Part shown: positions 33,220-42,547 of the stretch, piece by piece
How positions within the stretch are numbered: the first letter of the stretch is position 1
Layout: every line of letters starts with the position of its first letter
Made by a program: the position numbers and the translations under genes
From: Variovorax gracilis
Lineage (GTDB): Bacteria > Pseudomonadota > Gammaproteobacteria > Burkholderiales > Burkholderiaceae_C
Direction of reading: 5' to 3'
DNA: 64,000 bases
Assembly (NCBI RefSeq): GCF_030317115.1
Contig: NZ_JASZYF010000009.1
Span: forward strand, 62,001-126,000
The notes under the pieces: model-generated
The model's database searches: none
Told to the model about the DNA's origin: nothing
Seen by the model: the letters and a program-made list of their open reading frames with translations, nothing else

Positions 33220-35814
33220 ATGAATACCTCCTACCGAAAAAAACTGCCGGGCACCGCGCTGGACTACTTCGACGCTTGCGAGGCCGTCGACAGCCTCCGG
33301 CCTGGCGCGTGGGCCAGCTTGCCCTACACCTCGCGCGTGCATGCAGAGAACCTGGTGCGTCGCTGCGACCCGGCCATCCTCAACGACTCGCTTCTGCAGT
33401 TGATCGAGCGCAAGCGCGAACGCGACTTCCCCTGGTTCCCGGCGCGGGTGGTGTGCCACGACATCCTGGGCCAGACCGCGCTGGTGGACCTCGCCGGCCT
33501 GCGCGACGCGATCGCGGACAGGGGCGGCGACCCGGCCAAGGTGAACCCTGTGGTGCAGACCCAGCTGATCGTGGACCATTCGCTGGCGGTCGAGTTCGCC
33601 GGCTTCGATCCGGATGCGTTCGCCAAGAACCGCGCCATCGAAGACCGGCGCAATGAAGACCGCTTCCATTTCATCGAATGGACCCGAAAGGCCTTCAAGA
33701 ACGTCGAGGTGATCCCCCCGGGGAACGGGATCATGCATCAGATCAACCTCGAGCGGATGTCGCCGGTGGTCCACGCGAAGGACGGCGTGGCCTTCCCGGA
33801 CACGCTGGTCGGAACCGACAGCCACACCCCCCACGTGGACGCACTCGGCGTGATCGCGATCGGCGTGGGTGGCCTCGAAGCCGAGAGCGTGATGCTGGGC
33901 CGCGCTTCGTGGATGCGGCTGCCCGACATCGTCGGCGTGGAGCTGACCGGCAAGCCGCAGCCCCACATCACGGCGACCGACATCGTGCTGGCGCTGACGG
34001 AGTTCCTGCGCGATCAGAAGGTCGTCGGTGCCTATCTGGAGTTCCATGGCGAGGGCGCGTCCGCGCTGACGCTGGGCGACCGCGCGACCATCTCCAACAT
34101 GACGCCGGAGTTCGGCGCCACGGCGGCGATGTTCTCCATCGACCGGATGACCATCGACTACCTGCGCCTGACCGGTCGCGACGACGAACAGGTTCGCCTG
34201 GTCGAGATCTACGCGAAGCAGGCTGGCCTGTGGTCCGATCAGCTGCTCACCGCCGAATACGAGCGTGAGTTGCGTTTCGACCTCTCCTGCGTCGTGCGCA
34301 ACATGGCGGGTCCGTCGAATCCGCACAAACGACTGCCGACTTCGGACCTGGCCGCACGCGGCATCGCGGCGAAGTGGGAGCAAGTGCCCGGCCAGATGCC
34401 TGATGGCGCAGTGATCATTGCTGCCATCACCAGTTGCACCAACACCAGCAATCCGCGCAATGTGATCGCTGCCGGCCTGTTGGCCCGCAACGCGAATGCG
34501 CGCGGCCTCGTGCGCAGGCCCTGGGTCAAGACCTCGCTGGCGCCCGGCTCAAAGGCCGTGCAGCTGTACCTCGAAGAAGCCGGCCTGCTGCCGGAACTGG
34601 AAAAGCTGGGATTCGGCATCGTGGCCTTTGCCTGCACCACCTGCAACGGCATGTCGGGCGCGCTCGATCCGGTCATTCAGAAGGAAGTGATCGACCGCGA
34701 CCTCTACGCCACGGCCGTGCTGTCGGGCAACCGCAACTTCGACGGCCGCATCCACCCCTATGCCAAGCAGGCATTCCTGGCGTCACCGCCGCTGGTCGTG
34801 GCCTATGCCATTGCCGGCACCGTGCGCTTCGACATCGAGAAGGACATACTCGGCTTCGACGCCGCAGGCCGGCCCGTGTGCTTGAAGGACATCTGGCCGA
34901 GCGATGCCGAGATCGATGCGATCGTCGCCAGCAGCGTCAAGCCGGAACACTTCCGCCGCGTCTACGACCCGATGTTCAGGATCGGCGTGGCCACCGACGA
35001 GCAGACCAGTCCGCTGTATGACTGGCGCCCGCAAAGCACCTACATCCGCCGCCCGCCTTACTGGGAAGGCGCGTTGGCCGGCGAACGCACGCTGCACGGC
35101 CTGCGCCCGCTGGCCGTGTTGCCCGACAACATCACGACCGACCACCTGTCGCCGTCCAACGCGATCCTGCCGGACAGCGCGGCAGGCGAATACCTGCACA
35201 AGATGGGCTTGCCCGAGGAAGATTTCAATTCCTACGCCACGCATCGCGGCGACCACCTGACGGCACAGCGCGCGACCTTCGCCAACCCGCAGCTCGTCAA
35301 CGAAATGGCTGTGGTCGATGGCAAGGTCAGGAAGGGTTCGCTGACCCGCCTCGAACCCGAAGGCGAGGTCGTGCGCATGTGGGAAGGCATCGAGACCTAC
35401 ATGCTGCGCAAGCAGCCGCTCATCGTCATTGCCGGCGCCGACTACGGCCAGGGCAGTTCGCGCGACTGGGCGGCCAAGGGCGTGCGGCTCGCGGGCGTGG
35501 AGGCCATCGCGGCCGAGGGCTTCGAGCGCATCCACCGCACCAACCTGATCGGCATGGGCGTGCTGCCGCTGGAGTTCAAGCCCGGCATCAACCGTCTGAC
35601 GCTGGGCCTGGACGGCACCGAGACCTACGACGTGGTGGGCGAACGCCGGCCACGCGCGGACTTGACGCTGGTCGTCCACCGCAAGAATGGCGAAAGAGTC
35701 GAAGTGCCCATGACCTGCCGGCTGGACACGGCCGAGGAAGCCTCGATCTACGAGGCCGGAGGCGTGCTCCAACGTTTTGCGCAGGACTTTCTTGCGTCCG
35801 CACAATCCGACTGA
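33220..35814 (+). CDS. acnD: Fe/S-dependent 2-methylisocitrate dehydratase AcnD
   Basis: An 864-residue aconitase-superfamily protein. The [4Fe-4S] ligands lie in ITSCTNTSNP and CTTCNGMSG, and the swivel domain has ADYGQGSSRDWAAKG. AcnD dehydrates 2-methylcitrate to a 2-methylaconitate isomer that PrpF converts for hydration, replacing PrpD in many beta-proteobacteria. The length is typical of AcnD, and the following prpF gene, which overlaps by one base (TGATG), makes the subfamily call firm. Confidence 0.93.
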   Translation: MNTSYRKKLPGTALDYFDACEAVDSLRPGAWASLPYTSRVHAENLVRRCDPAILNDSLLQLIERKRERDFPWFPARVVCHDILGQTALVDLAGLRDAIADRGGDPAKVNPVVQTQLIVDHSLAVEFAGFDPDAFAKNRAIEDRRNEDRFHFIEWTRKAFKNVEVIPPGNGIMHQINLERMSPVVHAKDGVAFPDTLVGTDSHTPHVDALGVIAIGVGGLEAESVMLGRASWMRLPDIVGVELTGKPQPHITATDIVLALTEFLRDQKVVGAYLEFHGEGASALTLGDRATISNMTPEFGATAAMFSIDRMTIDYLRLTGRDDEQVRLVEIYAKQAGLWSDQLLTAEYERELRFDLSCVVRNMAGPSNPHKRLPTSDLAARGIAAKWEQVPGQMPDGAVIIAAITSCTNTSNPRNVIAAGLLARNANARGLVRRPWVKTSLAPGSKAVQLYLEEAGLLPELEKLGFGIVAFACTTCNGMSGALDPVIQKEVIDRDLYATAVLSGNRNFDGRIHPYAKQAFLASPPLVVAYAIAGTVRFDIEKDILGFDAAGRPVCLKDIWPSDAEIDAIVASSVKPEHFRRVYDPMFRIGVATDEQTSPLYDWRPQSTYIRRPPYWEGALAGERTLHGLRPLAVLPDNITTDHLSPSNAILPDSAAGEYLHKMGLPEEDFNSYATHRGDHLTAQRATFANPQLVNEMAVVDGKVRKGSLTRLEPEGEVVRMWEGIETYMLRKQPLIVIAGADYGQGSSRDWAAKGVRLAGVEAIAAEGFERIHRTNLIGMGVLPLEFKPGINRLTLGLDGTETYDVVGERRPRADLTLVVHRKNGERVEVPMTCRLDTAEEASIYEAGGVLQRFAQDFLASAQSD

Positions 35815-37007
35815 TGCCACACATCTCACAGATCAAGATCCCGGCCACGTACATGCGTGGCGGCACCAGCAAGGGCGTGTTCTTCCGCCTGGACGACCTG
35901 CCCGACGCCGCAAGGGTGCCCGGTCCCGCGCGCGATGCGCTGTTGTTGCGCGTGATCGGCAGCCCCGATCCGTACGGCAAGCAGATCGACGGCATGGGCG
36001 CAGCGACGTCCAGCACCAGCAAGACAGTGATCCTGTCCAGGAGCAGTCGTCCCGATCACGACGTGGACTACTTGTTCGGACAGGTGTCCATCGACCAGCC
36101 TTTCGTGGACTGGAGCGGCAACTGCGGCAACCTGTCGGCAGCGGTCGGGCCGTTTGCGATCAGCAACGGCCTCGTCGATCCGGAGCGTGTGCCGCGCGAC
36201 GGCGTGGTGACCGTGCGAATCTGGCAGGCCAACATCGGCAAGACCATCGTGGCGCACGTGCCTGTTGCGGACGGTGCCGTGCAGGAAACGGGCGATTTCG
36301 AACTGGACGGCGTGACCTTCCCGGCCGCCGAGGTGCAGCTCGAATTCATCGATCCCGCGGACGAGGGCGACGGAGAAGGGGGCGGCACCATGTTCCCGAC
36401 CGGCCGCATGGTGGACGAACTGGAAGTGCCCGGTATCGGCACGTTGACGGCGACGCTGATCAACGCCGGCATCCCGACCATCTTCGTCAACGCGGGGGAC
36501 ATCGGCTATACCGGCGCCGAGCTGCAGGATGCGATCAATGGCGATGCAGCGGCGCTGGCGATGTTCGAGACCATCCGCGCGCACGGCGCGTTGCGCATGG
36601 GCCTGATCCGGAACATCGACGAAGCCGCCCAACGCCAGCACACGCCCAAGATCGCCTTTGTCGCCAGGCCCGCTGGCTACACGGCGTCCAGCGGCAGGAC
36701 GATCGCGGCTGGCGACGTCGATCTCCTGGTGCGCGCCTTGTCCATGGGCAAGCTGCACCACGCCATGATGGGGACTGCGGCGGTGGCCATCGGTACGGCG
36801 GCCGCGATCCCCGGCACGCTGGTGAATCTCGCGGCCGGTGGCGGCGCGCGCACGGCCGTGCGCTTCGGCCACCCCTCGGGCACGCTGCGTGTGGGCGCCG
36901 AGGCGACATGCGTCGACGGCCAGTGGAAGGTCACCAGGGCCTCGATGAGTCGCAGTGCCCGTGTGCTGATGGAAGGCTACGTTCGCGTGCCTGGCAACAG
37001 TTTTTGA
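35814..37007 (+). CDS. prpF: 2-Methylaconitate cis-trans isomerase PrpF
   Basis: A 397-residue PrpF-family protein with the two-domain diaminopimelate-epimerase-like fold. Family hallmarks include YMRGGTSKGVFF near the N-terminus, DWSGNCGNLSAAVG with the conserved Cys, and FVNAGDIGY. It isomerises the AcnD product so that methylisocitrate can form. It is translationally coupled to acnD, and 16 bases separate it from the lyase gene. Confidence 0.93.
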   Translation: MPHISQIKIPATYMRGGTSKGVFFRLDDLPDAARVPGPARDALLLRVIGSPDPYGKQIDGMGAATSSTSKTVILSRSSRPDHDVDYLFGQVSIDQPFVDWSGNCGNLSAAVGPFAISNGLVDPERVPRDGVVTVRIWQANIGKTIVAHVPVADGAVQETGDFELDGVTFPAAEVQLEFIDPADEGDGEGGGTMFPTGRMVDELEVPGIGTLTATLINAGIPTIFVNAGDIGYTGAELQDAINGDAAALAMFETIRAHGALRMGLIRNIDEAAQRQHTPKIAFVARPAGYTASSGRTIAAGDVDLLVRALSMGKLHHAMMGTAAVAIGTAAAIPGTLVNLAAGGGARTAVRFGHPSGTLRVGAEATCVDGQWKVTRASMSRSARVLMEGYVRVPGNSF

Positions 37008-37023
37008 ATCGCAGGAATCACGA

Positions 37024-37884
37024 ATGTCCACCCGCAAGCAACTCAGATCCCTGGTCGAGGCCCGCCGTGGCGTCATCGTGCCGGGCGCGTTCAACGCGCT
37101 GTCGGCCAGGGTCATCGAAGACCTGGGCTACGAGGCCATCTACGTCACCGGCGCCGGCGTCACCAACATGTGGTTCGGCATGCCGGACCAGGGATTCATG
37201 GGCCTGCACGAGATCGCCGACCACACGGCTCGCATTCGCGACGCGGTGAGCGTTCCCTTGATCGTCGATGCCGACACCGGTTTCGGCAACGCGCTGAATG
37301 TCCGCCATACCGTGCGCGTGCTCGAACGTGCCGGCGCCGACTGCATCCAGCTCGAAGACCAGGTGGCGCCCAAGCGGTGCGGCCATTTCTCGGGGAAGGA
37401 GGTCATCTCGACCGAAGAGGCCGTGAGCAAGATCAAGGCGGCGGTCGACGCGCGGCACGATCCCGACTTCCTGATCATGGCGCGCACCGACGCTTGTGCC
37501 ACGCAGGGCTTCGAGGCCGCCCTCGAACGAGCCGGGAAGTTCGCGGAGGCGGGTGCCGACATCCTGTTCGTCGAGGCGGTGACCACGGCGGACGAGATTC
37601 GTGCGTTGCCGCAGCGATTGAGCAAGCCGCACTTGATGAACATGGTGATCGGCGGCAGGACGCCGATCTTCGGTGCGGAGGAACTGGGCCAACTCGGCTA
37701 TGGCATCGTGCTCTACGCCAATGCGGCGTTGCAGGGCGCGGTGGCGGGCATGCAGAAGGCGCTGACGGTGCTGCGCGATGCCGGGCGCATGGACGAAGAC
37801 CCGGCATTGGTCGTGCCGTTCGCCGAGCGGCAACGTCTTGTCGGCAAGCCGGAATGGGACGCGCTGGAACAGCGCTACACGTGA
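37024..37884 (+). CDS. ICL/PEP-mutase-family lyase in the prpB position
   Basis: A 286-residue enzyme of the isocitrate lyase/PEP mutase superfamily. Metal-binding Asp82 and Asp84 lie in DADTGFGN, and catalytic Cys119 lies in KRCGH, so it is a lyase type and not a Cys-less oxaloacetate decarboxylase. The sequence after KRCGH is FSGKEVIS, whereas classical PrpB, as I recall it, has RPNKAIVS-like residues there. By position it should cleave 2-methylisocitrate to pyruvate and succinate, and no other prpB is in the cluster. 2,3-dimethylmalate lyase or a related activity is the alternative. Confidence 0.78.
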   Translation: MSTRKQLRSLVEARRGVIVPGAFNALSARVIEDLGYEAIYVTGAGVTNMWFGMPDQGFMGLHEIADHTARIRDAVSVPLIVDADTGFGNALNVRHTVRVLERAGADCIQLEDQVAPKRCGHFSGKEVISTEEAVSKIKAAVDARHDPDFLIMARTDACATQGFEAALERAGKFAEAGADILFVEAVTTADEIRALPQRLSKPHLMNMVIGGRTPIFGAEELGQLGYGIVLYANAALQGAVAGMQKALTVLRDAGRMDEDPALVVPFAERQRLVGKPEWDALEQRYT

Positions 37885-37891
37885 ACCGCCG

Positions 37892-38119
37892 CTACGGCGA
37901 CCGGTGCAGGCGCGGCGCGGAGAGCGCGTCGAAGCTGTTCTGAAGCGCCTCGTCGACGTCGCGCCATCGCGCCGACAGGTTGCCGGCTTCGAGTGCGGAC
38001 TGGAGCGCGCGCACGTCCTTCGCGCTCGGTGCCACCTTGATCTGGGCAATCGCCGCCGTGGTGTTCCCGGCCTGTAGCAGCACGAGGACCTTCTTTACCC
38101 ACTCGTTCGGTCGTGCCAT
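37892..38119 (-). CDS. Small hypothetical helical protein
   Basis: A 75-residue, mostly helical protein (EWVKKVLVLLQAGNTTAAIAQ, then a second amphipathic helix) without signal peptide. The start at 38119 is the first ATG of good composition; the ribosome-binding site is weak. It is convergent with the lyase gene, 8 bases away. No family recognised. Confidence 0.5.
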   Translation of the reverse strand: MARPNEWVKKVLVLLQAGNTTAAIAQIKVAPSAKDVRALQSALEAGNLSARWRDVDEALQNSFDALSAPRLHRSP

Positions 38120-38341
38120 GTGTTGCGTTCGTTGTGCATGGTCGATCAATGTACACCGGCATCGCAGCGCCTTAGTGCGGGTTCCCGCCGATTCAATGCA
38201 AGGCACGCTCAGATACATTCGTCGCCGAGAGGGTGCGCCGCGCCTTTGCAAAACCGGGATGAGACAAGTTGTGCTTCAAGCCAGGAGTGTCGGAGTGATC
38301 GTTGCGTCAGCGCCTTCGCCGGATCGCGCTGACCAGTGAGC

Positions 38342-40408
38342 ATGTCCGATTCAGGATTGCCAGCGACAGGTCGGACCGCCAGATTCCTGGACGGGGGCGG
38401 TGCCGTTGGTGCATTGATGCGTTCGCACGACTGGTCGGAGTCGCCGCTGGGCCCGCCGGAAGCCTGGCCGCAGCCCTTGCAGACGGTCGTCGGGCTCCTT
38501 CTTCAATCGCGCTTCCCCATGTTCGTCGCGTGGGGCGACGAACTCGGCTTCCTCTACAACGACTCTTACGCCGAAATCCTCGGCGCCAAGCACCCGCGCG
38601 CCCTGGGCATGCGCTTCCACGACATCTGGTCGGAGATATGGTCGGACATCAGCCCGCTGATCGATGCCGCCATGGCGGGCCAGGCGATCTATCGCGAGGA
38701 CCTGCCGCTCGTGATGAATCGCAAGGGCTACGACGAACAGACGTGGTTCACCTTCTCCTATTCGCCGCTGCGGGACGAGAGCGGCGTGATCGCCGGGATG
38801 TTCTGTGCGGTCTCGGAGACGACCCGCAGGGTGCTGGCAGAGCGCGGTCTGCGTGACCTGAACGAGACGCTCGAACGTCGGGTGAGCGAAGCGCTCGCGC
38901 AGCGCAAGCTCCTGGCCGACATCGTGGAAGGCACCAATGCCTTCGTCCAGGTGGCCGATCTCGACTATCGGTGGCTTGCCATCAACCGGGCGGCGGCAGA
39001 CGAGTTCGAGCGCATCTTCGGCCTTCGGCCCAAGGTCGGCGACAGCATGCTGGAAATGCTCGCTTCGCAGCCCGAGCAGCAGGCCGCCGTCAAGCGCGTA
39101 TGGGGCCGCGCGCTGGGCGGGGAGGAATTCGTGGAGATCGGCGAATTCGGAGATCCGGCGAGGGATCGCCGGTTCTACGAGATGCGCTACAGCACCTTGC
39201 GCGAGGGAAGCGGCGCGCGCATCGGCGCGTACCAGTTCGTGTACGACGTCACCGAGCGCGTACTCGACCAGCAGCGCCTGAGAAAGGCCGAGGAGGCGCT
39301 TCGCCAATCCCAGAAGCTGGAGTCCATCGGTCGGCTGACCGGAGGCGTGGCACACGACTTCAACAATCTGCTGGCCGTGTTTGCCAACGGTTTGCACCTG
39401 TTGGAGCGCGACATGACGGCGGAGCAGCGGGAGCGCATCCACGCAGCCATGCGCCGTGCCGTGGCGCGGGGAACGGGACTGACGCACCAGCTGCTGGCGT
39501 TCACGCGCAGGCAGGCGATCAATCCCGAGTCGATCGACCTTGCGGCCCAGCTCCAGGGCATGCGCGAAATGCTCGAGCACTCGCTGCGGGGGGACATCCG
39601 TGTGGAGATGGACTTCGCAGCCGATCTGTGGCCGGTCGAGATCGATGTGGGCGAGTTCGAGCTGGCGATGTTGAATCTCTTCGCCAACGCACGGGACGCG
39701 ATGCCTGAGGGCGGCGTCATCACCGTCGACGCCAGGAACGTGATGAAAGCGGCAGAGGAGGGTGTGCCGACTGCCTACCTTCAGCTTTCCGTCGCCGACA
39801 CGGGGAGCGGGATGCCGCCCGAAGTTCTGGAACGTGTGTTCGAGCCCTTCTTCACGACCAAGGAGGTTGGCAAGGGGTCGGGATTGGGGTTGCCGCAGGT
39901 CTATGGTTTTGCGCAGCAATCCCGCGGCCAGATCAGGATCGACAGTCGGATTCAGGCCGGCACCACAGTCACCCTGCTATTGCCTCGCTCGCTGCAGAAG
40001 CCGCCCGTGCCTGTCGATGCATCGAGCGCGCCTCCTCTTCGCGGCGATGGCAGCGGCCGCCAAGTGCTTCTCGTCGAAGATGACGCGGAAGTCGCGGCGC
40101 TCACGCGCGAGATGCTGGGGCACTTGGGGTTCACGGTCATCCACGCGGCAAGCCCTGTCGCGGCGCTGGGCGCGTTGGCCAATGCGCGAAGCATCGACGT
40201 CGTGTTCTCGGACATCATGATGCCCGGCGGCGTCAGCGGCCTCGACCTCGCTCGCGAGATCAGGCGCCGGCGACCAGGGATGCCGATCGTGCTGACCACT
40301 GGGTATGCCGGAGCGGCGGCCGGAATGCACAACGCGGAATTCCGCCTGCTGCTGAAACCGTACAGCCTCGAAGCGTTGGCCGATGCACTGAGCGTCAAGC
40401 CCCGGTGA
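38342..40408 (+). CDS. PAS-domain hybrid sensor histidine kinase with receiver
   Basis: A 688-residue soluble hybrid kinase. Two PAS-like domains (about 30-180 and 190-320) precede a HisKA domain with His338 in GGVAHDFNNLLAVF, an HATPase domain (NLFANARDAMP, DTGSGMPPE, GKGSGLGLPQVYGFA) and a C-terminal receiver with phosphoacceptor Asp624 (VVFSDIMMPGG). The first PAS segment follows DWSESPLGPPEAWPQPLQTV, a motif typical of a large alpha/beta-proteobacterial kinase group that includes putative photoreceptors. No membrane segment is seen. The start is 38342 or the in-frame GTG at 38336. No output gene lies beside it. Confidence 0.85.
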   Translation: MSDSGLPATGRTARFLDGGGAVGALMRSHDWSESPLGPPEAWPQPLQTVVGLLLQSRFPMFVAWGDELGFLYNDSYAEILGAKHPRALGMRFHDIWSEIWSDISPLIDAAMAGQAIYREDLPLVMNRKGYDEQTWFTFSYSPLRDESGVIAGMFCAVSETTRRVLAERGLRDLNETLERRVSEALAQRKLLADIVEGTNAFVQVADLDYRWLAINRAAADEFERIFGLRPKVGDSMLEMLASQPEQQAAVKRVWGRALGGEEFVEIGEFGDPARDRRFYEMRYSTLREGSGARIGAYQFVYDVTERVLDQQRLRKAEEALRQSQKLESIGRLTGGVAHDFNNLLAVFANGLHLLERDMTAEQRERIHAAMRRAVARGTGLTHQLLAFTRRQAINPESIDLAAQLQGMREMLEHSLRGDIRVEMDFAADLWPVEIDVGEFELAMLNLFANARDAMPEGGVITVDARNVMKAAEEGVPTAYLQLSVADTGSGMPPEVLERVFEPFFTTKEVGKGSGLGLPQVYGFAQQSRGQIRIDSRIQAGTTVTLLLPRSLQKPPVPVDASSAPPLRGDGSGRQVLLVEDDAEVAALTREMLGHLGFTVIHAASPVAALGALANARSIDVVFSDIMMPGGVSGLDLAREIRRRRPGMPIVLTTGYAGAAAGMHNAEFRLLLKPYSLEALADALSVKPR

Positions 40409-40457
40409 CCCGCGCCATCGCCAATCGGTCCAGGGCCCGAGCACATCCGCTTTCACG

Positions 40458-42065
40458 TCAGTTCGACTTCTCGATGTCACCCGGCTTCCATCTGTTGTCC
40501 AACGCCGTTTCGGTCGGCGCGTAAAGGCGCAGGATGGCGAAGTACCCCTTGCCGGGGACTGTCGCGAGCCAGTTGCCCTCCTTGCCGCCGGGCGCACGGG
40601 GGCCCAGGTACAGATCGGTGCTGCCATCCGCATTCGCTGCGGGCTTGTCCCGCGAGCCGAGGGAGGGGAAGGGTTGGCCATTGGCCAGGCCCGATCCGTT
40701 CTCGGCCTCGTAAAGTGTCACCGACCAGAAGTTGGCGGCCGGTATGTTCGGTGGCAGATTCAGCTTGTAGCTGCTCCCGCCGGAAAGCGGGACACCGCGG
40801 GCGTCGACGAAGGCGATCATGTATTTCGCCCCCTTGCCCGGCACCTGCGAAATCATCCCCGGACTGACGGAGTAGTAGTCGGTGAAGAACCAGATGCGGG
40901 TATCCATATCCAGGTAGGCGCCATTGGTGCGATGCCACGACAGGTCGAGTGGCCCGCTTGGATTGGTGGTGGTCCCATCGGCAATCGGATTCAACCAGCG
41001 TCGATCGGGATAGACGCGGAAGCTGCGACCGCTGACAACCTCCTCGAAGCCCACCACGCGGCTCATCTTGTAGCCCGTCCTGGCAGCGCGATCGAGAATG
41101 GCGCGACGGTCCGCCGAGGGCTCGAAGGGCCGGCCTTTCACGATGCCCACGGTGGCCAGCATTCCTCGCCAGTCGGGGTCGGCCAGGTTGGTGCCCTCGC
41201 TGTCCACCAGCAGCTTGAGTTGATCGAAGGCGCTGGCATCGCTCGCCGGCAGCATGTTGGCCGGCACACCCGACGCATCCGGAAACTGCATCGGCTTGCG
41301 AGCCTTCGACCCCAGTGGATAGATCCTGGTCGCTTCCATCACCCTCACGGCGGGTGAGAGATCCTTCGGGTCCTGGTAGAAGGAGCGCAGGAATACGAAG
41401 ACGTTGTGGGTGCCCGAGCGGTAGACGTAGTACCCGCGCGGCACCTTGCCCTTGTAGCCCGGAGGCAGGATCAGGAACTTGCCGCCTTTGCCGCCATCGG
41501 GCCCCGGTAGCCCGACGTCGCCGAAGAACCTGCCACCATCGACCGGAATCGGCCGCTGCCAGAAGTCGAGCAGGATGCCCTGCAATCCGGGCGCCGCCTC
41601 CAGGACCATGGGTCCTTCCTTGCCCAGGTCCAGATAGCTCATGGCGTAGATGACGTCGGAATTGGGCGTGGTCACCAGGGTCCTGGCGTCCAGGCGCTTC
41701 TTCCACACAGGCAGCACGTTGTAGCCGGCGCCAAAGGCTTTCTCCGAGCCGGTCTTCATGCCCATGGTGTTGACCAGCGGCAAGGCCCACAGGTAGGTCT
41801 GCGTGGCGCGCTGGAAGAGCAACTCGTCGCGAAGTTGCACCGCTGTCGCCGGCGTGGGCCGGTTCTCGGCCATGGGGCTGTTCGCAAGGGCATCGAAACG
41901 CCTGATCCGCGCGGCCTGGGCGGTGTCCGGCCTGGCGCTCGTCCCGTCTGACGGGGGGAGCGCCGAAGTCGTGTCACCCGAACTGGCGCAACCCGTGAGC
42001 AACGCGCCTGAGCACGCGACCAGCAGGCCTGACGCGGCTACCACGCTCGACGTGATTCGGTTCAT
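40458..42065 (-). CDS. DUF1254/DUF1214 lipoprotein
   Basis: A 535-residue exported protein. The signal peptide ends in a lipobox (ALLTGC, Cys27). The mature part contains DUF1254 (about 90-260: QTYLWALPLVNTMGMK, LVTTPNSDVIYAMSYLDLG) and the C-terminal DUF1214 domain (KYMIAFVDARGVPLSGGSSY, FWSVTLYEAENGSGLANGQP, GNWLATVPGKGYFAILRLY). Such proteins are envelope-located and widespread but of unknown function. Its 5' side faces the putative small-RNA region at 42180-42274. Confidence 0.84.
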   Translation of the reverse strand: MNRITSSVVAASGLLVACSGALLTGCASSGDTTSALPPSDGTSARPDTAQAARIRRFDALANSPMAENRPTPATAVQLRDELLFQRATQTYLWALPLVNTMGMKTGSEKAFGAGYNVLPVWKKRLDARTLVTTPNSDVIYAMSYLDLGKEGPMVLEAAPGLQGILLDFWQRPIPVDGGRFFGDVGLPGPDGGKGGKFLILPPGYKGKVPRGYYVYRSGTHNVFVFLRSFYQDPKDLSPAVRVMEATRIYPLGSKARKPMQFPDASGVPANMLPASDASAFDQLKLLVDSEGTNLADPDWRGMLATVGIVKGRPFEPSADRRAILDRAARTGYKMSRVVGFEEVVSGRSFRVYPDRRWLNPIADGTTTNPSGPLDLSWHRTNGAYLDMDTRIWFFTDYYSVSPGMISQVPGKGAKYMIAFVDARGVPLSGGSSYKLNLPPNIPAANFWSVTLYEAENGSGLANGQPFPSLGSRDKPAANADGSTDLYLGPRAPGGKEGNWLATVPGKGYFAILRLYAPTETALDNRWKPGDIEKSN

Positions 42066-42253
42066 CCGGACATCCCACAACAGAAGCATCGCGACGGGCC
42101 CGCGCACAGTCGGGCGCAAGAGCCCCAGCCGCGGAATATGCACCCAGGTCGCCCCTCGGAGCAACAGTTGACCAGAGAGGTCAGGCCGCGAAGCGTTTTG
42201 CGACTAATGAAGACTGATTGAAACGAATGACAAGGCGTAGCGTAGAGGCAAGA

Positions 42254-42274
42254 GGCGGCTCGGCCGTCTTTTTT
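42254..42274 (+). terminator. Rho-independent terminator
   Basis: GGCGGC-TCG-GCCGTC forms a six-pair stem (one G-T pair) with a three-base loop, followed by six T residues. It is the only canonical terminator I see in the window. No plus-strand gene lies upstream of it (the neighbour at 40458-42065 is on the other strand), so it either ends a small RNA or attenuates the gene at 42305. Confidence 0.72.
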
Positions 42275-42304
42275 AATGGACATTTGCCCCGGGGGAACAT
42301 TTCA

Positions 42305-42520
42305 ATGAGCAAGGAACTGGACAGGCTGAAGCACCTCGTCGTCAAGATGCAGGGGCGCTACGGAGAGGGCGATCCCGATGTGCAGCAGTTGATCGAGGAT
42401 GTGAATGCCCTCGAGACCTTGGAAGCGCGCGAGCGCCGCGCATCCGCCGAACGAGCGGGCCCGCCGCAGTGGCTCCGCGCGGCGCGTTGGGGCGATGGAG
42501 CGGGCTCCCTGAGAAACTGA
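42305..42520 (+). CDS. Small hypothetical protein
   Basis: A 71-residue, charged helical protein (ELDRLKHLVVKMQGRYGEGD) with an Arg/Gly-rich tail and no signal peptide. GGGGGAA lies about nine bases before the ATG. It stands 30 bases downstream of the terminator at 42254-42274, so it may be controlled by read-through. No family recognised. It is convergent with the ABC permease gene. Confidence 0.5.
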   Translation: MSKELDRLKHLVVKMQGRYGEGDPDVQQLIEDVNALETLEARERRASAERAGPPQWLRAARWGDGAGSLRN

Positions 42521-42547
42521 ACCAGCCGAACCGAGCAGCCGCGAAGC

